From Tritrichomonas musculus (taxonomy: Eukaryota; Parabasalia; Tritrichomonadida; Tritrichomonadidae), in contig JAPFFF010000023.1 in assembly GCA_039105265.1 (NCBI GenBank), positions 2,108,001 to 2,172,000 on the forward strand: a DNA stretch of 64,000 bases, written 5' to 3'. The notes under the pieces were generated by a model, which searched no databases, was not told the origin of the DNA, and saw only the letters and a program-made list of their open reading frames with translations. The position numbers were made by a program, and so were the translations under genes. Below, in pieces: positions 19,638 to 29,536 of this stretch. Position 1 is the stretch's first letter, and the number at the start of each line of letters is the position of its first letter.

Positions 19638-22600
19638 TTATTGATGATTTTTCGCGTTTTTAATCATTTCTTGATTTTTTTCATATAACTGCACAATTGT
19701 ATTTCCTTCTTCATCAGTTGCTTCCAGATCTAATCCAGAATTTTGTATCAATATTTCAAATACATCTAAATTCAATGTAGAAAGTGCTGTGTGTATTATT
19801 GGTGTCTCAGATACAACCTCATCAGAACTAGGATTGTATTGCAAAGATTTTGCATTTATGTTAATTTCAGGTTGTTCCAGTAAAAGTTGAGCGATATCAC
19901 TATTTTTAACTTCAAGAGCAACTGCCAATGCTGGCTTTTCACTAATCAATTTATTTGATTTTGATGTGTACAAAGCATTCACAACAGTTTCCAATAAAAC
20001 AAATGTTTTTTCAGGAATGTTGACATCAATATCATCTCTTGATAACAAAAGATTGACCATTTCGAGATTTTCTTTTCTAACAGCGACATGCAAAGATGTT
20101 GATTCTCTTGACTTTTTCCTTTTCTCTTCATCTTCTTCTGAATAATCTGTAAAATTAATCGTCACATAATCGTTTATTTTCAAGTTGTCTTTATCTAATA
20201 AAAGTTTAACGATTTCCATATTGTCTTTAAATACTGCTTCTGACAAAGCTGTCTTTATATCATCTTCACTCGTTTTACACCTGAGATTAATGTCAATTCC
20301 ATCTCGTTCTAATAAAAGCTCAGCAATGTCAAGCATGCCTTTTTGAATTGCCATGAATAAAGGCGACAATTCAATTGTTTTCTTTCTTTCATTCAAAACC
20401 TCAATGAATTTGTATTTGGTCAATAAAATTGAATTGATATCAATGTTTTCATTTCTTAATAAAATTTTAACAATATCAGAATTGTTATTTTCAAATGCAA
20501 TGTGCAATGCAGTTTTGTTTATTTCTCTTTCTTTTCCTTTGTTTGCTTGTTCTGATTCATTTGTCATTGTGTCACTTTTAGATACAAATTTTGAATTAAT
20601 TTTAATTCCTTTTTGTGATATCATTAATTCAACAATTTCAGGTGTTCCTTTGGCAGCAGAAACATGTAAATCAGTAAATTTAACAAGTTCGTTTTCTTTA
20701 GTTTTCTTGTCTTTGAAATTTCCTTTGAATTTGTTCGTTGACAATGAATTTATCTTGATTTTTGAGGATTCTAGTAAAGATTTGACAATGTCGAAATCTT
20801 TATTTTCAATTGCAATGCATAACGCTGATTTTTCATTATCAATTTCACCTTCAACCGCTTCTTCTTCTTCATTTTTCATTTGGTTAAATTCATGCTTTGA
20901 ATCATATGAAAAGATTGACCTTATATTGACATCAATATCATCTCTTTTCAGCAAATGATCAACAACGTTTAAATGCCTGTTTTCAACAGCAAAATGCAAA
21001 GCTGTCTTTTTTTGTACAGAAACCAAAATTCTTTCAGTTGCAAATAAATTTCTTAGCCCATTTCGGCTGAATTCAGATGTAACTATTTCAGCAATATAAT
21101 TAACTTCGGTTTTATCATTATTTAACAAAAGTGAAGCAATTTCATCGTTTCCTTTAATTGATGCAATTTGTAATGCTGTCAATTGTTTCTTCTCAATTTT
21201 ACTCAACATGTTACAATTCATAACTTTCTTAGCATTAATGTCAATGTCTTCTCTCTCTAATAAAGATGCTGCTACCTCGACATTGTTGTTTAATGAAGCC
21301 AAATGCAATGCGGTTTCATTCATGGCTGTGTTGCTAGTTCCCATTTCAGATGACTCAGTAGTTTCAGAATTAACATTTGTATTTTTGTTTGATATTAACA
21401 AGCAAGCAATTTTATTCAAATTCTTTTCAACCGCCAAATACAGAGGCGACTTTTTGAGATGATAATTGGCCGATGATCCAATTTCATCATGAATAAAATC
21501 AATGTTAACATCGACATTTTCATGTGATAATATCGATTGAACTATCTCTTCATTCTCCTTTTCAATTGCCAAATATAACAACGTCTTTTCTTGATTTTGA
21601 GTGCAGCTTTTTGAATGCTTTATGAATGAATAATTCAATTTTTGATTGATTTCAATTTTGTTTGAATTCAGCAAAATTTGAACTGTATCAAAGTTTCTCT
21701 TTTCTAAAGCAATGTGAATTGCTGACTTTTCACGTATTTCATCTTTATAAAAGTAATGATATTTTGTTGTCAATTTTCTATTGACTTCGATTTTTTCTTG
21801 CGACAAAAGAAGATTAACGATATCGTTATTTCCTTTCTCAGCGGCGATGTACAACGGAGTTCTTTCTTTTTCAATTGATTCGTTATCATTTTTCATCTTT
21901 TTTATTTTGTCAATTTTACAGTCATAGCTGACTTCATTTATGACACGTTCAACGAGATCAACGTAGTTGTACTTGCACAAGTTGTAAAAGATTAAATCAT
22001 TGTTGAATTCAGAAGGAAAATGGTCATAATTGTGATATTTGATTGCATATGAAAACAAGTCAATATTTTCAGCTAGATTTGACTGTAAATAATTTTGGTT
22101 GAAATGATCAAGTAGATCGTTGTGGTGGCATTTTACAATTTCTTTGAGAAGCTCATTGTATTCTTCTTTGGCCGGCCAAATATGATTTTGTTCGAGAATT
22201 TCAATGATTTGGCGGTTAGGACTGTGAATGGCATATTTCCAGATTGAAGGTGGGATTTCAACTTCTTCTGAAATTAAATATTTGAATATTTTAATTGACC
22301 CATAAAAGGCCGAATATTCAAGATAAGTTGACCGTTTATTTTGTAATAATGGATGAGCTTCAAATACCGACTGATTTACGAGTCCTAATTTCCGCTTCTC
22401 TTCGTAATATGGCTTGAAATCATCAAGTAAATCATATCTGATGGTCTCACAAAGCAGGCTTTCATTTTCACCTCTTTGGCGAAATCTCTCAAAAAGTTTC
22501 GGATTGTTTGAAAATAGTAATTCAATTTGGTCGAATTCAGAATTCCCTTTTTTAAATGATTGGTTAGATATATCTTTTAGTTCGGGGTAGAAATATAACG

Positions 22601-22991
22601 GATAATTCAATTTGGAGTATTTTTCGCTGGTCATTATTAATGCAATATTTTGATCAATAGTAATAATTTCTTCTTTGATTAAAAATAGTATGAGTTTTTT
22701 GTTTCTTTTAAAAATATTAAATATTTCTCGGTTTGTAAAACTCTTTTTGATGCTCTCTTTTAATTTGATAATAATTTGCTCAATTTTGGTATAGAAATCT
22801 GAATATTGATGATGATACTCTGTAATGGTTGCAAGTAATTGTAATATTTCATTCAATTCAACCTTTATATCTTGAATATTAAATAGTTCAAATATATCCG
22901 GAAATTCTTCATTGGAAAGGCTTGGGGTTTCTATAAAATCAATATTTTTGCGGTATTTTCCTTTGTTTTCATCTAAGTACTTTTGAACGCT
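19638..22991 (-). CDS. Large DUF3447 / ankyrin-repeat protein
   Basis: The protein has about 1117 residues from the ATG at 22991 (MSVQKYLDENKGKYR), which matches the N-terminus type of the related genes at 10590 and 23716; the frame itself is open to 23039. The first roughly 350 residues are the DUF3447-type helical module (YLEYSAFYGSIKIFKYL, PSIWKYAIHSPNRQIIEIL). About a dozen ankyrin repeats follow (for example TPLYIAAEKGNNDIVNLLL). They are unusually spaced by 25-40-residue polar inserts, giving a period of about 60-75 residues rather than 33. Ankyrin arrays mediate protein binding; no catalytic domain is present. The upstream region has an AAACTTTTTGAG motif about 45 bases before the ATG. 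The intact frame ends 31 bases before a long A tract on its own strand. Confidence 0.87.
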   Translation of the reverse strand, partial: SVQKYLDENKGKYRKNIDFIETPSLSNEEFPDIFELFNIQDIKVELNEILQLLATITEYHHQYSDFYTKIEQIIIKLKESIKKSFTNREIFNIFKRNKKLILFLIKEEIITIDQNIALIMTSEKYSKLNYPLYFYPELKDISNQSFKKGNSEFDQIELLFSNNPKLFERFRQRGENESLLCETIRYDLLDDFKPYYEEKRKLGLVNQSVFEAHPLLQNKRSTYLEYSAFYGSIKIFKYLISEEVEIPPSIWKYAIHSPNRQIIEILEQNHIWPAKEEYNELLKEIVKCHHNDLLDHFNQNYLQSNLAENIDLFSYAIKYHNYDHFPSEFNNDLIFYNLCKYNYVDLVERVINEVSYDCKIDKIKKMKNDNESIEKERTPLYIAAEKGNNDIVNLLLSQEKIEVNRKLTTKYHYFYKDEIREKSAIHIALEKRNFDTVQILLNSNKIEINQKLNYSFIKHSKSCTQNQEKTLLYLAIEKENEEIVQSILSHENVDVNIDFIHDEIGSSANYHLKKSPLYLAVEKNLNKIACLLISNKNTNVNSETTESSEMGTSNTAMNETALHLASLNNNVEVAASLLEREDIDINAKKVMNCNMLSKIEKKQLTALQIASIKGNDEIASLLLNNDKTEVNYIAEIVTSEFSRNGLRNLFATERILVSVQKKTALHFAVENRHLNVVDHLLKRDDIDVNIRSIFSYDSKHEFNQMKNEEEEAVEGEIDNEKSALCIAIENKDFDIVKSLLESSKIKINSLSTNKFKGNFKDKKTKENELVKFTDLHVSAAKGTPEIVELMISQKGIKINSKFVSKSDTMTNESEQANKGKEREINKTALHIAFENNNSDIVKILLRNENIDINSILLTKYKFIEVLNERKKTIELSPLFMAIQKGMLDIAELLLERDGIDINLRCKTSEDDIKTALSEAVFKDNMEIVKLLLDKDNLKINDYVTINFTDYSEEDEEKRKKSRESTSLHVAVRKENLEMVNLLLSRDDIDVNIPEKTFVLLETVVNALYTSKSNKLISEKPALAVALEVKNSDIAQLLLEQPEININAKSLQYNPSSDEVVSETPIIHTALSTLNLDVFEILIQNSGLDLEATDEEGNTIVQLYEKNQEMIKNAKNHQ

Positions 22992-23382
22992 CATCAAGTT
23001 TTGCTTTCTGATTGTATCAATTATCCTCAAAATTCTCAAAAAGTTTGATCATACCAAATTGTTTCTGAAAAAGTTAAATTAAATTAATCCATGTAAATTC
23101 ACAAAAAGTTGGAAAAACTTTTTTTTTATTTTTTATAAATACCCGAAAATAAATAATTACTAAGAAATACATTTTATTTTCTGAAAAAGAAATTTATTTT
23201 GAGTTTGAAAAATAAAAATTGTTTTTTCCTCATTACATTTCATATTTGAAATCGTTTTTATTGATAGAAATTGCCAATCAAAGCTCTTTTAAATTCCATT
23301 ATTTTATATTCAAAAATTTAAACCAGGGAATTGATATCAGAATATCAAGCTTTCGTTTATACAATGAATCAAATCAAATTTA

Positions 23383-23421
<39 letters not shown>

Positions 23422-23715
23422 TTTTAAAGACTGAAAATTTTGTTATATGCACTAATAATTGAAATTTTTTCGACTTTATTAAAGATTTTGTCAAAACTTT
23501 AGTCGCGCCAATGTTTGAATGGTTTATGGCAGAAATTTTAAATATATGACACTCATTTTATTCAATTTTTTGACAGAAAAAAATATTATGATAGCTAGAA
23601 GCAAAATAAAGACATTACAGAAAAAAACAAAATCACAATTTGAGAAAAATTCAAGACGCCCAAAATTTTCATTGAAAAATTTTCATTTTGGAAAAAAGGA
23701 TAAATTCGAAGACCA
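22992..23715. other. Intergenic with T18A19 palindrome
   Basis: This spacer between two divergent DUF3447 genes contains a run of 18 T followed directly by 19 A (23383-23419), a perfect homopolymer palindrome. ORFs in it are low complexity and not credible. Confidence 0.6.
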
Positions 23716-25487
23716 ATGGATATCCAAGAATTTGTTAAGAAGCAAAGAGAAATCCAAAAGAGTCTTCTTGATTTTATAGAGAATGAAAATGACAATGAAG
23801 AAAATTTCCAAAATTTAATCAATATATTGGAAAATCAAAATATTAGAGATGATAGATCTGGTTTAAAATCATTTCTTTATTTGATTGTTAAAGTTTCAAA
23901 TAATCATTATAGAACAAAAGATTTCTTTGAGAAAATCGAAAAGATTTTGCTATCATTTACAAACGAAATCAAAATTTTCTTCTCAAATTTGGAAATTTTT
24001 AAACTTTTTCATAGCAACAAAAAAATCCTTTTATTTTTAATTTCAGAGAGAATAATGTTCATAGATGAAAATATTTCAGCAATTTTAGAAAATGAAAAAT
24101 ATAAAAATGCAAATTACATGGAATATTTTGTAGAAAAAAATCAATCTGATGATAAAAACAAAAAAGATGAAAATGATGATTATATATGCCAATTAATTAA
24201 AAATGATTGGATTGAAGAATTTATTACTCATTATAATACAAATTTTTTTTCATTAAATTTGACCATAAAAAGATCAATTTTTGAAACACACCCATTTTTA
24301 CTTAAAAATACAAAAACCAAACTAATTGAATATGCAGCATTTTTTGGATCAATTCAAATCTTTAAATATTTATATTATAATAATGCAAAAAAATCAAAAT
24401 CATTGTGGCTATATGCAATTCATAGTGATAATCCAGAAATATTAAATTTTTTGGAAGTAAGTAAAATTGTTCCCGAAGATGAAACTTATGAAAGCTGTTT
24501 TAAAGAAGCAATTAAATGTCATCATAATAGTATTGCTCTATACATCAAAAATAATTTATTAAAAGAAACAGAGCAGATATTCAATAGGAAAAAAGAAAAT
24601 TGTATTGAATGTGCTCTTCATTATTATAACTACGCTTTTTTCCCAGATGATCTCTCAAACAAGCCTATTTTTAATCATTTATGCAAGTACGATTATTTGA
24701 AATTGGTTGAATTTTTTATCAATGCCAAGAAAATAAACATCAATGAGAAAATAATTCGAATGATTTATTTTTTTTAAATCGAGTTCGAAAAAAAATTTTT
24801 TTTTTCTTATCAAATATCAAATCAAAATTTTAAATAGAATTAAAATGATTTATTTTTTATGATACATATTTGTTTATTGCTGCTGACAATAATAAACAAG
24901 ATATAATTGATCTTTTACTAACCGAATCGGGGAATGATAAGATTTGTTCTAGATGCTTTGAGAAATGCATGAAATTGTATTCCATTAATATTCCTTCAAC
25001 TATAAAGTTCATTGGTTCATTTGCATTTTATGAATGTACTTCTTTAATAAGCGTTACAATTCCATCCACTGTAAAATCAATTGAATATTACACATTTTAT
25101 AAATGTTCATCATTAAAGCATGTCAAAATCCCATCTTCTGTAAAAGAAATAGGATCATGTGCCTTTTTATATTGTGTTTCATTGGAAGAAATAGAAATAC
25201 CATCATCTGTTACATCCATTGGATTATCTGTTTTTAAAGAATGCAGATCTTTAAAACAAATAAAAATTCATTCTTCAATGGAAAAAATTGAGAATTTTAC
25301 TTTTAGTGGATGCTCGTCTCTTTCTCACTTTAAGATTCCTTCTTCAGTGAAGTCAATTGGGAAAGGTGCATTTGAAGATTGCTCATCATTGAAAGAAATA
25401 ATTATTCCTGCATCAGTTGAATCATTTGAATATAGTGCTTTCCCAAGTTGTATTTCTATAATTAAAGAAAAAAATATTATTAGTTAG
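23716..25487 (+). pseudogene. DUF3447 + BspA-type LRR gene split by a short insertion
   Basis: The first frame (23716-24777, 353 residues) is a DUF3447 module (LIEYAAFFGSIQIFKYLYY, SLWLYAIHSDNPEILNFLE). It ends in a stop in a low-complexity stretch. A second frame from about 24861 resumes with an ankyrin-like helix (LFIAADNNKQDIIDLLL) and then BspA LRRs (IPSSVKEIGSCAFLYC) to 25487. The two parts together match the layout of the gene at 10590-12533. Between them is about 85 bp bounded by the direct repeat AATGATTTATTTTTT (24759-24773 and 24844-24858). This suggests a small insertion or duplication broke the gene. The two parts might still be expressed separately. Confidence 0.72.
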
Positions 25488-25930
25488 ATGAATAGAATAA
25501 TTTAGATTATCAAATAATAAAATTTGTATTATTTTTAATATAAATATTATTTTTAAAATATTTGGCATAAAATATTAAATAATTTACTCATTACAATGAT
25601 AATTATATATATTGAAATTGTTGATTGCAATATGATACTTTGTATCTATATACTTTGTTATAAAGTTTTAATGAAAGCGTTGATTTTGCTAAATAGAAAA
25701 AATACACAGAAAAGCTGTTTCATTTGGCTTAAAAAGTTGAATAACACTTACATTTCTTTGAATAAGCTAATTTTAAATAAGCTTGTTATTTTGAGAATCG
25801 ATATCAAAAACGTCACTTTTTTTACATCTGATACTCGATTATCAGTTTAAAAATCTAATATCGTGATTATCGATTATCATGATATCAGATATGAAATGTG
25901 ATATGAAAATGATTGTAAACTTGATATGAA

Positions 25931-26077
25931 AATTATAGCTAGGCTTTTGTGTCCGAAATTTTTTATATTCAAAAAGTTAAAAAAAGTGTCCAAAAATATC
26001 CAATTTGGATACTTTTCGGACATTTTTCGAAACTTTTTGAGAAAAAAAATTTCGGACACAAAAGCCTAGAATTATAG
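25931..26077. mobile_element. MITE with near-complete palindrome and 8-bp target duplication
   Basis: The 131-bp element (25939-26069) starts CTAGGCTTTTGTGTCCGAAA and ends with the reverse complement. The inverted pairing continues almost to the centre (TTGGATAC/ATATCCAA), so the whole element can form one hairpin. It is flanked by the direct repeat AATTATAG (25931-25938, 26070-26077). An 8-bp duplication is typical of hAT elements, but the family is inferred. No ORF is present. The flanking 25488-25930 holds no gene. Confidence 0.85.
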
Positions 26078-26282
26078 TGTGTCGGATTCTATGAGATCAT
26101 TCAAATATAATTCTGAATTTAATTGTTTTGTGCAACATTATCAAAAATAAATATATATTGATATGTAACAAATATTTCTAAAATAAAAGAAATTGTTTTT
26201 ATATTTGAAAAGTATTAATCTGATATCTATGAATAAATAGAATGTTTATAATATTATTGCTAAAAATAAAATTTCACAAATG

Positions 26283-26671
26283 TAAAAACATTAACCCTTT
26301 GCAGAAAAAATACGTTAAGTCCAAAAAGTGGAATTTGAATTAGTTTGTTTGACCAAATAGGTTTAAAAGTCCCAAGTCCAAGAAAACCTCCAAAAGTCCA
26401 AAAAAAAAGTCCATGCATTCAAAATACAACTTTTTCAATTAATTATTTGAGTAAATATTTATCCAATTTTCTTTTGAAATTTCAGTAAAAAAATTCTGAA
26501 TAAAAACGTATTTAAACGTGCATCATTCAAAATATTGTATCAGATTTGATAAATTAAAAAGTCCAAAAAATCTAAGAAGTATACGTTTTTTGATTTTTAC
26601 AGTGTTAAAAAAGTCCTCTAAAAAAGTCCAACAATTAAATAGTCCAAAGTCCACAAGGGTTATAAAAACAT
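26283..26671. mobile_element. MITE-like element with 9-bp target duplication and AGTCC subterminal repeats
   Basis: The element spans 26292-26662 (371 bp) and is flanked by the direct repeat TAAAAACAT (26283-26291, 26663-26671). It begins TAACCCTTTG and ends with the complement of TAACCCTTGTG. About ten copies of AAGTCC/AGTCCA, all in the same orientation, are scattered through it, concentrated toward both ends. Subterminal repeats of this type are transposase-binding sites in several DNA transposon families, and 9-bp duplications fit Mutator-like elements. The internal frame 26518-26718 is not convincing as a gene. Confidence 0.7.
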
Positions 26672-26892
26672 CATATTCATTAACAAAGATTTGTGATATC
26701 GATTTTATAATGAGGTGACCGTATCGTACATCTCAATTTATTCAAAAAGTTCTTGAAAATATGAGAATTAAAAATACTTTTAAAATATAATTTAGAAAAA
26801 AAATAAATAATGCAAATTGTTTCTAATCCTTTAACCATTAAACCAAACCAAACAAATAAAAGAGTATTAACAAGAAAAAAAGACTAATCATT

Positions 26893-27771
26893 TTAATTGA
26901 AAATGTTTTTGATCATTTTTCGCATATGAAAGCCAAGCTTATAATTTTTTGTAATTAGAGGAATCAAGTCTTCCACTTCAACTGGGTCATTGTCTTCATA
27001 TTCAGTAACGTCTTCGAGCTTTTTGTCTCTTTGATTCAAAAATTTGGCTTGTTCTGCCATTGTTGATAATTTTATAGCAGTGGAATATGTATTGTTAAGG
27101 ATTTGGTCGATAACAATTTTGTCAGATTTTGAATTATAGTAATGAATGTTTAATTCATAATAATAATTGGCAGCACTTCCATATTTTTTGAAAACTTTCC
27201 CTGTTGGTTCTGGTTTTTGCTTGGCAGCTTGTTCATCAGTTACGCTAAATGCTGAAAAATTAAGATAGTTTGAAACAAGGGTATTATTTGGATCAACAAC
27301 AAAGCCAACACAAGTTCCATACAATGCCCTCCAAAAACGCCTGTGTGTATCAACATCTTTCTTAGAATAGTAAACATGAAGGTTTGGATGAGAATGGTAA
27401 AATGAAATAAATTCATCATTTCTTCCTAATTTTTGTAATAACTGAGAGCGATAAACTGCTATACCTTGAATTGCAGGAGGTGGGTCAACTGATGCTCCTT
27501 TTCCAACATATGGAATTAAAATTGAATTTGTTATATAATATGCATGTTCGTTTTCGTCAAAATGGCCAACAGCAATTCCCATTATTTCTAATGGGGGCTT
27601 TAAAAAAGCGGTTGTTAGAGAATGATTGACTATTTGCAAAATTGTGATTGGATTTACATAAACATCATCAAAAAATTCAGGATTATTAATTGCAGCTCGA
27701 CTTTCTCTAAAAGGAACAGAGTGAGTTTGAGGGTTTAGAAGACTGTAATACTTCTCATCGGTGAGACTCAT
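26893..27771 (-). CDS. JAMM/MPN+ domain protein (Rpn11/CSN5-like)
   Basis: The protein has 292 residues from the ATG at 27771 (MSLTDEKYYS); an upstream ATG at 27813 would add 14 hydrophobic residues and is less likely. The MPN domain has a complete JAMM metalloprotease motif: E62 in LEIMGIAVG and YHSHPNLHVYYSKKDVDTH with H126, H128, S136 and D139. Such proteins cut ubiquitin (Rpn11) or Nedd8 (CSN5) isopeptide bonds inside the proteasome lid or COP9 signalosome. The usual G-C-W-L before the Ser is replaced by HVYY, and the rest diverges strongly, so which complex it belongs to cannot be decided. It lies inside the inverted arms. Confidence 0.85.
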   Translation of the reverse strand: MSLTDEKYYSLLNPQTHSVPFRESRAAINNPEFFDDVYVNPITILQIVNHSLTTAFLKPPLEIMGIAVGHFDENEHAYYITNSILIPYVGKGASVDPPPAIQGIAVYRSQLLQKLGRNDEFISFYHSHPNLHVYYSKKDVDTHRRFWRALYGTCVGFVVDPNNTLVSNYLNFSAFSVTDEQAAKQKPEPTGKVFKKYGSAANYYYELNIHYYNSKSDKIVIDQILNNTYSTAIKLSTMAEQAKFLNQRDKKLEDVTEYEDNDPVEVEDLIPLITKNYKLGFHMRKMIKNIFN

Positions 27772-28173
27772 TTTAAAAATAAAAATTTTTAATTTGACAA
27801 TATTGAAAATCAAAATTTTGGACTTATTTTTGTTTTAATTTTAAAAATTATCTCGTATTAATGTTAAAAATAATTTTTTACCTCATTATTCATAAAATCG
27901 TATATAAATGAATTCAAAATCAAAAATAATTGAAATCAAAATTGGGTTCTCACTAGAGATACTTCGGCCCAGAAAAAGTCGAACTTTTCAAAGGGAAAAG
28001 TGAATTTTGAACATCCCTAGTTTTCACATTGACAAAATATTAAATTTCAGCTCAAATACCGAAACATTAGAAATAATAAACTGGAACTGAAACAATCATT
28101 TACCAGATTTTTACCTCCTCTATTAATTTAGTGAGATTAAATTTATCTTTATTTTTTTTTTTTTTTTTTTTTT
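27772..28173. other. Intergenic, no gene seen; T tract at its end
   Basis: A+T-rich spacer ending in a run of about 25 T (28152-28175) that directly abuts the TTAA-flanked element. The plus/minus ORFs here are low complexity. Confidence 0.5.
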
Positions 28174-28511
28174 TTAAGGGACCACTATCAAATTCTGTGT
28201 TAAAAATTCTATGAGTTATCACAAAATTAGTTGACTTAAAAAAAAATATTTCTTGAGTATTTTTGCTATATTTTGGTATATATAAATTATATAAATTACA
28301 TATCATTTATTTCTATTCTTCTTTTAAGCCTATTCCCTTTTTTCAATAAAAATTTAAAAGTTGAAAGGAGTAAAAATTTTGCCAAAATGATCGGAATGGT
28401 GAAATTTTAAAGTTTTAAACTTTTTCCGAAATAATAACCATTGAATTTTATTTTCTATGAGTTTTTTCAATATTGAAATGTTTACAAAAAAATATGATAG
28501 TGGTCCCTTAA
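28174..28511. mobile_element. TTAA-flanked MITE (piggyBac-like termini)
   Basis: The 330-bp sequence 28178-28507 begins GGGACCACTATCA and ends with its perfect 13-bp reverse complement. It is flanked on both sides by TTAA (28174-28177, 28508-28511). TTAA duplication is the hallmark of piggyBac-superfamily insertion. There is no ORF, so it is non-autonomous. Confidence 0.82.
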
Positions 28512-28567
28512 TATAATTGGTATTTGTGTTTTTAAAATATTTAATATATATATATCATTTTTTTGAA

Positions 28568-28664
28568 GAAATGCTTCTTCAAAGTATGGAATTGCATTCC
28601 CTGTTTTGGTATTTATTTCAGGTTCAAAACCTTTTTTATAAATCACTCCAAGATTATTTTTGCA
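28568..28664 (-). pseudogene. Sel1-like repeat relic cut by the duplication edge
   Basis: On the minus strand one frame reads NNLGVIYKKGFEPEINTKTG followed by NAIPYFEEAF, a clear Sel1-like repeat of the type that follows kinase domains in trichomonads. It ends at the edge of arm B (28672), where sequence shared with arm A begins. A Sel1 gene was probably broken when the arm was inserted here. Only about 30 residues remain. Confidence 0.5.
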
Positions 28665-28954
28665 TGTTCATCATTAAATGTCGAACCTTCTTTATAATAG
28701 CATATTGCTTTATTAATATTTTTTTATATGTTGTTCTCATACAAAGAATATTAAAAGTTTATATTTTTATATTTTTCTGAGTTTTATTTCATTTCCTTTG
28801 AATATTTAAATACTTTATTTTTTTTATGTGATTTATATAATCGTTATTTCTCTCAATTTGTCTAAATAATTTGTTTTCAAAAAAATATAAAATGGAAAAG
28901 CTCTCAAATTATTGAAGGAAAAAATAAAAGAAATAATTAACATCATTTTAATAA

Positions 28955-29536
28955 ATGTACGGCTTAAATATCCATCTCAAGTCATTCAAATTGAATCAAA
29001 AGATCATCGGTGTGAATGATAAAGTTCGTGTGAGCATTACAACATTCCCAGAAAACAACAAAGAAGCTTTTATTACAGAAGGGAAACAAATGAGTTTTGT
29101 TCATCATTTCTTCACAGTCAATGTCACCGATCAAACAGATAAAATTGTCATTGTTTTCAGGAGGCATGAATTTTTTGACGACCCGATTGTTGGGTCAACA
29201 ACGATCAGTTGTAAAGACTTTGCAACGAAAGATTATGAGAATGTTGAAATGAAAACTATGAACATATATGAACCACTTCAAAGTCAGGGAAAGAAACGAC
29301 GAGCCATTGGCGAAATGGAAATCCAATTCTCACTCACGAGTGCATTCCCAACATTCAAAACAAGCAACAAGAACAGCAAAAACAACAACCAACAAAATAA
29401 CACGAAGCAAGCATATTGCAAGAACAACAAGTACACAAAGATCAACGACGATAATGCAAAATATTGTACGTCAATGATAGATTACCGATCATCAAACAAA
29501 GAAAATCCAATCTACTATGATTCATTATTTTGTTAA
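28955..29536 (+). CDS. Small C2-domain protein (arm B copy)
   Basis: The protein has 193 residues. The C2-like domain (residues about 1-125) is almost identical to the arm A copy (FKLNQKIIG versus FKLNPKIIG; RRHEFFDD versus RRHGFFDD). The C-terminal tail is Asn/Lys/Ser-rich (NKNSKNNNQQNNTKQ), the low-complexity type common in this genome, and is probably the original tail because the other copy is 1 bp shorter at the junction. It probably binds membranes or proteins through the C2 fold; Ca2+-binding Asp residues are not obvious. There is no signal peptide. Confidence 0.78.
   Translation: MYGLNIHLKSFKLNQKIIGVNDKVRVSITTFPENNKEAFITEGKQMSFVHHFFTVNVTDQTDKIVIVFRRHEFFDDPIVGSTTISCKDFATKDYENVEMKTMNIYEPLQSQGKKRRAIGEMEIQFSLTSAFPTFKTSNKNSKNNNQQNNTKQAYCKNNKYTKINDDNAKYCTSMIDYRSSNKENPIYYDSLFC

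Noticed and set aside
20353-20958. 201-residue plus-strand ORF opposite the ankyrin gene
   Set aside because: It is an antisense shadow of ankyrin repeats with hydrophobic low-complexity composition.
25596-25850. 84-residue ORF
   Set aside because: The composition is that of translated A+T-rich DNA; there is no motif and no homologous copy in the window.
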